NCBI GenBank assembly: GCA_035544635.1
Contig: DATKDQ010000107.1
Location: 1-7,833 of the forward strand
Source: DATAFT01 sp035544635
GTDB lineage: Bacteria > Acidobacteriota > Thermoanaerobaculia > Multivoradales > Multivoraceae
DNA: 7,833 nt
Direction of reading: 5' to 3'
Shown here: piece after piece, positions 6,683 through 7,833 of the stretch
Layout: the number at the start of each line of letters is the position of its first letter
Numbering within the stretch: the stretch's first letter is position 1
Program-made: the position numbers and the translations under genes
Notes under the pieces: generated by a model
Databases searched by the model: none
Told to the model about the DNA's origin: nothing
The model's input: the letters and a program-made list of their open reading frames with translations, nothing else

Positions 6683-7330
6683 TCAGGGCCGCCGGAACAC
6701 CACCGCGAAGCTGCCGAAGCCCCACTCGTCGATGCGCCGCTCGAGCTCGAACCCCGCCGCGGTCAGCTCTCCGATCACGATCTCGGGCGACACGCCGTGC
6801 CCGCCGCGATTCGCCGGCGCATGCTCGACCGGGAACAAGCGCGAGAGGAACCAGCTCGGCTCGAAGTCGATGACGACCAGACGTCCGCCCGGCCGGATCG
6901 CACGGAAGAGGCTGGCGTCGATCGCCGCCGGATCGCCGAGGTGATGGTAGACGTCACGCAGGTAGGCCGCTTCGCAGCACGCGTCGGCGAGCCCGGTCTC
7001 CGTCTCGCCGGCCTCGACCACCGTGACGTTCTCGATCCGCCTGCGCTCGATGGTGTCGCGCATCTGGCGTAGACGCTTCGCGTCGATCTCGGTCGCGAGC
7101 ACCTGGCCGCCCGGCCCCACGCGCTCCGCGAGCGCGAACGCCACCCGGCCCTTGCCGGCCCCGACGTCCGCGAGCCGGCTGCCCGCCTCGAGCTCGAGCG
7201 TCTCGACCAACCGGTCGATCTCGGCGGCTTGCTCCTTGCGCTGATAGAGGAGCAGCACCGCACCGCCGGCGGTCAGCACCGCCAGGATGCCGATACCCCA
7301 GCGGCCACGACGGGACAGGCTCCTGCTCAT
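6683..7330 (-). CDS. Membrane-anchored class I SAM-dependent methyltransferase
   Basis: 215 residues. An N-terminal helix (about 11-29) follows a basic start (MSRSLSRRGR), giving a signal-anchor look. The methyltransferase core follows: motif I LADVGAGKGRV (53-63, DxGxGxG type), an acidic end of strand 2 at TEID (80-83), the post-motif LRDVYHHLGDP (124-134) and IRPGGRLVVIDF (145-156). These are typical of UbiE-like small-molecule methyltransferases, but the substrate cannot be read. The length suits a single-domain enzyme plus anchor. The start ATG at 7330 has no good Shine-Dalgarno, yet I see no better in-frame start nearby. The gene is convergent with the CRTAC1 gene, leaving 13 nt between stop codons and no visible intrinsic terminator. 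If the helix is a true signal anchor, the SAM-binding domain would have to face the cytoplasm. Positive-inside would predict the opposite (the basic N-terminus inside), although basic RKEQ also follows the helix, so the orientation is ambiguous. Confidence 0.88.
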   Translation of the reverse strand: MSRSLSRRGRWGIGILAVLTAGGAVLLLYQRKEQAAEIDRLVETLELEAGSRLADVGAGKGRVAFALAERVGPGGQVLATEIDAKRLRQMRDTIERRRIENVTVVEAGETETGLADACCEAAYLRDVYHHLGDPAAIDASLFRAIRPGGRLVVIDFEPSWFLSRLFPVEHAPANRGGHGVSPEIVIGELTAAGFELERRIDEWGFGSFAVVFRRP

Positions 7331-7390
7331 CGATCGGGAGGACGAAGCTCGCAGTCGCCAGGTTTCACCGGGCGGCCGCGGAGCTTCCGG

Positions 7391-7471
7391 GCCGAGGACG
7401 GCGCTGCCTCCGGAACGTGCTGGATAGCACGTTCCTCCGGCTGATGCTGTTTGGCGCCGAGGACGGCGCTG
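7391..7471. repeat. Perfect 16-bp direct repeat, 65 bp apart, in the intergenic region
   Basis: GCCGAGGACGGCGCTG occurs at 7391-7406 and again at 7456-7471. The second copy is the core of a hairpin, GCGCCG-AGGA-CGGCGC (7454-7469). Between the copies lies another hairpin flanked by CCTCCGG repeats. The unit lies in a 187-bp gene-free gap (7331-7517) between two minus-strand genes. It may be a short dispersed repeat or a decayed insertion. Confidence 0.6.
7412..7435. repeat. Perfect 9-bp inverted repeat with 6-nt loop
   Basis: GGAACGTGC-TGGATA-GCACGTTCC is bounded by direct CCTCCGG copies at 7407-7413 and 7434-7440. It lies downstream of the minus-strand gene ending at 7518 and could terminate or protect that transcript. 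However, no T-run follows on either strand, so an intrinsic terminator is not supported. Confidence 0.6.
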
Positions 7472-7483
7472 GCGCTTCGCGCC
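7454..7483. repeat. Two adjacent GC hairpins
   Basis: GCGCCG-AGGA-CGGCGC (7454-7469) is followed after one base by GGCGC-TTC-GCGCC (7471-7483). They lie 35-64 nt past the stop of the rightmost minus-strand gene. They could stall or protect the transcript end, but there is no T-tract. The TTC triloop hairpin resembles the one at 1774-1786. Confidence 0.5.
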
Positions 7484-7517
7484 CGCACAGATGGGACGCG
7501 GTTACTGGGACACACTC

Positions 7518-7833
7518 CTAGGGCTCGCTCGGCGCAGCTGCGCTGGGCGATGCCGGCGCGTGCTCGTGCTCCCCGGTGGGAGCCGGTCCCGAGGGTGCGG
7601 TCGCGGCGCTCGGCGCGGTCGCGCCCGCCGGCTCGATGCGCCCCCACATGTGGCCGCCGAACTGGCCGTGCTTCCAGGTACCGGCGTAGAGGCCGTCGTA
7701 GAGCAGCACTCTCGCCGTGAAGGTGCCGAGCCCGGGCACCGTCTGCTCGGTCATGGTGATCATCGGCGTCGAGCCGGCCCACTCGATCGCCACCGGGACC
7801 GGCAGGGTGTGCTCCTGGGTGCCGTAGCTCATG
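7518..7833 (-). CDS. Unrecognised protein, C-terminal part, with Pro/Ala-rich tail
   Basis: About 104 residues are visible up to an ATG at 7832, the window edge, so the true start may lie beyond. Residues 1-66 look like a compact beta-rich domain with regularly alternating hydrophobic residues (VPVAIEW, MITMTEQ, FTARVLLYDGLYAGTW). They end in a distinctive WKHGQFGGHMWGRIE stretch (53-67) that looks conserved. Residues 67-104 are a low-complexity Pro/Ala/Ser/Thr tail with one HEH cluster, probably disordered. I do not recognise the family. The stop is TAG at 7518-7520. The coding pattern (G/C third positions, sensible composition in the first 66 residues) favours a real gene over the overlapping frames. 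Confidence 0.65.
   Translation of the reverse strand, partial: MSYGTQEHTLPVPVAIEWAGSTPMITMTEQTVPGLGTFTARVLLYDGLYAGTWKHGQFGGHMWGRIEPAGATAPSAATAPSGPAPTGEHEHAPASPSAAAPSEP

Noticed and set aside
7327..7782. 151-codon minus-strand frame whose stop overlaps the methyltransferase start as ATGA
   Set aside because: The overlap suggests coupling, but the protein is Arg/Ala/His-rich without a domain and is a shifted frame of the better candidate at 7518-7833 running on through the intergenic repeats.

Overview
The window is very GC-rich, with strong third-position G/C bias and long spurious reading frames opposite the real genes. Genes are tightly packed and no rRNA, tRNA, CRISPR array or transposase is visible. 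The gene content points to a Gram-negative, free-living bacterium with c-type cytochrome maturation: a LiaF-like/SpoIIE membrane pair, a multiheme cytochrome carrying TPRs, and a CRTAC1-family FG-GAP/UnbV protein. My best guess is Acidobacteriota (Thermoanaerobaculia-like) or a neighbouring phylum. This rests on gene style only and was not tested.

Layout. (1) Positions 1-1751, minus strand: a two-gene unit with a LiaF/YvqF-like membrane protein (1053-1751) followed by a membrane-anchored SpoIIE/PP2C-type serine phosphatase (1-1031, running off the left edge). It looks like an envelope-sensing and signalling pair. (2) Positions 1752-1960: a divergent intergenic region with two short perfect hairpins and a clear ribosome binding site on each side. 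(3) Positions 1961-6669, plus strand: a translationally coupled pair. The first gene encodes a 930-aa protein with five predicted membrane helices, five CxxCH heme sites and a C-terminal TPR-like region. The second encodes a 639-aa membrane-anchored protein with six DxDxDGxxD-type calcium loops and an ASPIC/UnbV domain, starting at a TTG that overlaps the cytochrome stop codon. (4) Positions 6683-7330, minus strand: a small membrane-anchored class I SAM-dependent methyltransferase, convergent with the previous pair. (5) Positions 7331-7517: an intergenic stretch with a perfect 16-bp direct repeat and several hairpins. (6) Positions 7518-7833, minus strand: the C-terminal end of an unrecognised protein with a Pro/Ala-rich tail.

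The most interesting object is the cytochrome/CRTAC1 pair. The predicted topology places all hemes, the TPRs and the FG-GAP/UnbV protein on the outer face of the inner membrane. A histidine-bearing helical bundle could connect them to the quinone pool. This suggests an uncharacterised membrane electron-transfer module in which the TPRs and the calcium-loop propeller form a periplasmic assembly. The substrate cannot be read from the sequence.
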